Assembly: GCA_016302925.1 (NCBI GenBank)
Contig: JAEDMR010000008.1
Location: 1-21,805, forward strand
Source of the DNA: Bacillota bacterium
GTDB lineage: Bacteria; Bacillota; Clostridia; Peptostreptococcales; Anaerovoracaceae
Direction of reading: 5' to 3'
Length of the DNA stretch: 21,805 bases
Below, one piece after another: positions 21,184-21,805 of this stretch. Under the pieces are notes generated by a model. That model worked only from the letters and a program-made list of their open reading frames with translations, was not told where the DNA came from and searched no databases. The position numbers were made by a program, and so were the translations under genes. Position 1 is the stretch's first letter. The number at the start of each line of letters is the position of its first letter.

Positions 21184-21805
21184 ACGGAATGAACAATGCG
21201 GCATTTTTCCCGAAGCTGGCCTGGAACAATATCTCCAAGAACAAAAAAATCTATCTGCCCTATATGCTGACGACATCCGGCATCATCATGATGTTTTATA
21301 TCGTTTTCCATTTGAACCAGGATCCGGAGGTCACGGCCTTCCAGTCGGGCACGACCCTGCAGTTCATCCTGGGGCTGGGCGTAATCGTGGTGGGCATCTT
21401 TTCGGTGATTTTTCTCTTCTACACCAACAGCTTCCTGATGAAGCGCCGTAAGACGGAGCTGGGCCTGTACAACGTGCTGGGCCTGGGCAAAATCCACATC
21501 GCCCGGGTTGTGTTCTGGGAGACGGTGTATATGGCGGTCTTCAGTCTGGTGCCGGGCATGGGGCTGGGCGTGCTTCTTTCCAAAATCGGTCAGCTGGGCC
21601 TGTTCCGGCTGCTGAACCTGGAGGCAAGCTACACGTTTTCGGTCAATTTTCATGTGTTGGGATTTACAGCGGCGTTTTTTGCGGTGGTCTTTGTGCTGCT
21701 CTTTCTTTTCAGTCTGCACCAGATCGGAAGATCCAGTGCCAGAGAGCTGCTGTCTTCGGAGAAGGCAGGGGAGAAAGAACCGCGTGCCAACGGCATGCTG
21801 GCAGC
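21180..21805 (+). CDS. BceB-type ABC transporter permease (partial, cut by window edge)
   Basis: The first 208 codons of an FtsX-family permease that would partner the preceding ATPase. It begins MNGMNNAAFFPKLAWNNISK and continues KNKKIYLPYMLTTSGIIMMF (first membrane helix). Three more helices are visible at about 60-82, 112-134 and 150-172. The conserved KRRKTELGLYNVLGLGK loop and the S/R-LLSSEKAGEKEPR segment are typical of BceB/VraG permeases. The large extracellular domain and the C-terminal helices lie beyond the window. GGGAGGTGAGC lies before the ATG, inside the ATPase gene. Confidence 0.9.
   Translation, partial: MNGMNNAAFFPKLAWNNISKNKKIYLPYMLTTSGIIMMFYIVFHLNQDPEVTAFQSGTTLQFILGLGVIVVGIFSVIFLFYTNSFLMKRRKTELGLYNVLGLGKIHIARVVFWETVYMAVFSLVPGMGLGVLLSKIGQLGLFRLLNLEASYTFSVNFHVLGFTAAFFAVVFVLLFLFSLHQIGRSSARELLSSEKAGEKEPRANGMLA

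Overview
The window looks like chromosomal DNA of an anaerobic Bacillota (Clostridia) species of moderate G+C. The evidence is strong AGGAGG-type ribosome binding sites, lipobox signal peptides, sigma-A promoters with exact 17-bp spacers, a GGGtGRT-family gene, a Bce-type peptide-sensing module, a lipoprotein trigger factor and a glycine riboswitch. The genus cannot be named from the sequence. The gene set suggests a cell that imports amino acids and nucleosides and probably ferments them.

Left part (1-3972). A PfkB-family sugar or nucleoside kinase runs off the left edge on the minus strand. It faces away from a CCA tRNA nucleotidyltransferase (657-2096), and their two promoters overlap head-on. 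A two-gene operon follows: an IscU/NifU-like protein (2181-2873) and a GGGtGRT-family protein (2885-3883), a conserved pair with no established function. A perfect 16-bp terminator hairpin closes it.

Central transport region (4202-14816). A minus-strand response regulator with a YcbB/GlnL-type output domain (4202-5047) lacks the phospho-acceptor aspartate. It diverges from a complete branched-chain-amino-acid-type ABC operon (binding protein, two permeases, two ATPases; 5367-10036). The gap between them carries a strict 10-bp-period array of TGAAG repeats between the two promoters, a likely multi-site operator. Next is a complete BMP/nucleoside-type ABC operon (10154-14816). In both operons a terminator-like hairpin sits between the binding-protein gene and the rest.

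Right part (14921-21805). A secreted lipoprotein of trigger-factor type is followed by about 1 kb without an intact gene. This stretch holds a truncated small ORF, a 269-bp composite palindromic element with an A+T-rich core (16404-16672), and a glycine riboswitch with terminator. The riboswitch leads into an alanine/glycine:sodium symporter (17059-18480). The window ends in a BceRS-BceAB-type antimicrobial-peptide sensing and detoxification locus: response regulator, short sensor kinase, an operator matching the BceR-type pattern, ATPase, and a permease cut by the right edge.

The most interesting points are the phased TGAAG array beside a regulator with a degenerate receiver, the palindromic element, the IscU-like/GGGtGRT pair, and the fused terminator/promoter/ribosome binding site at 18516-18557.
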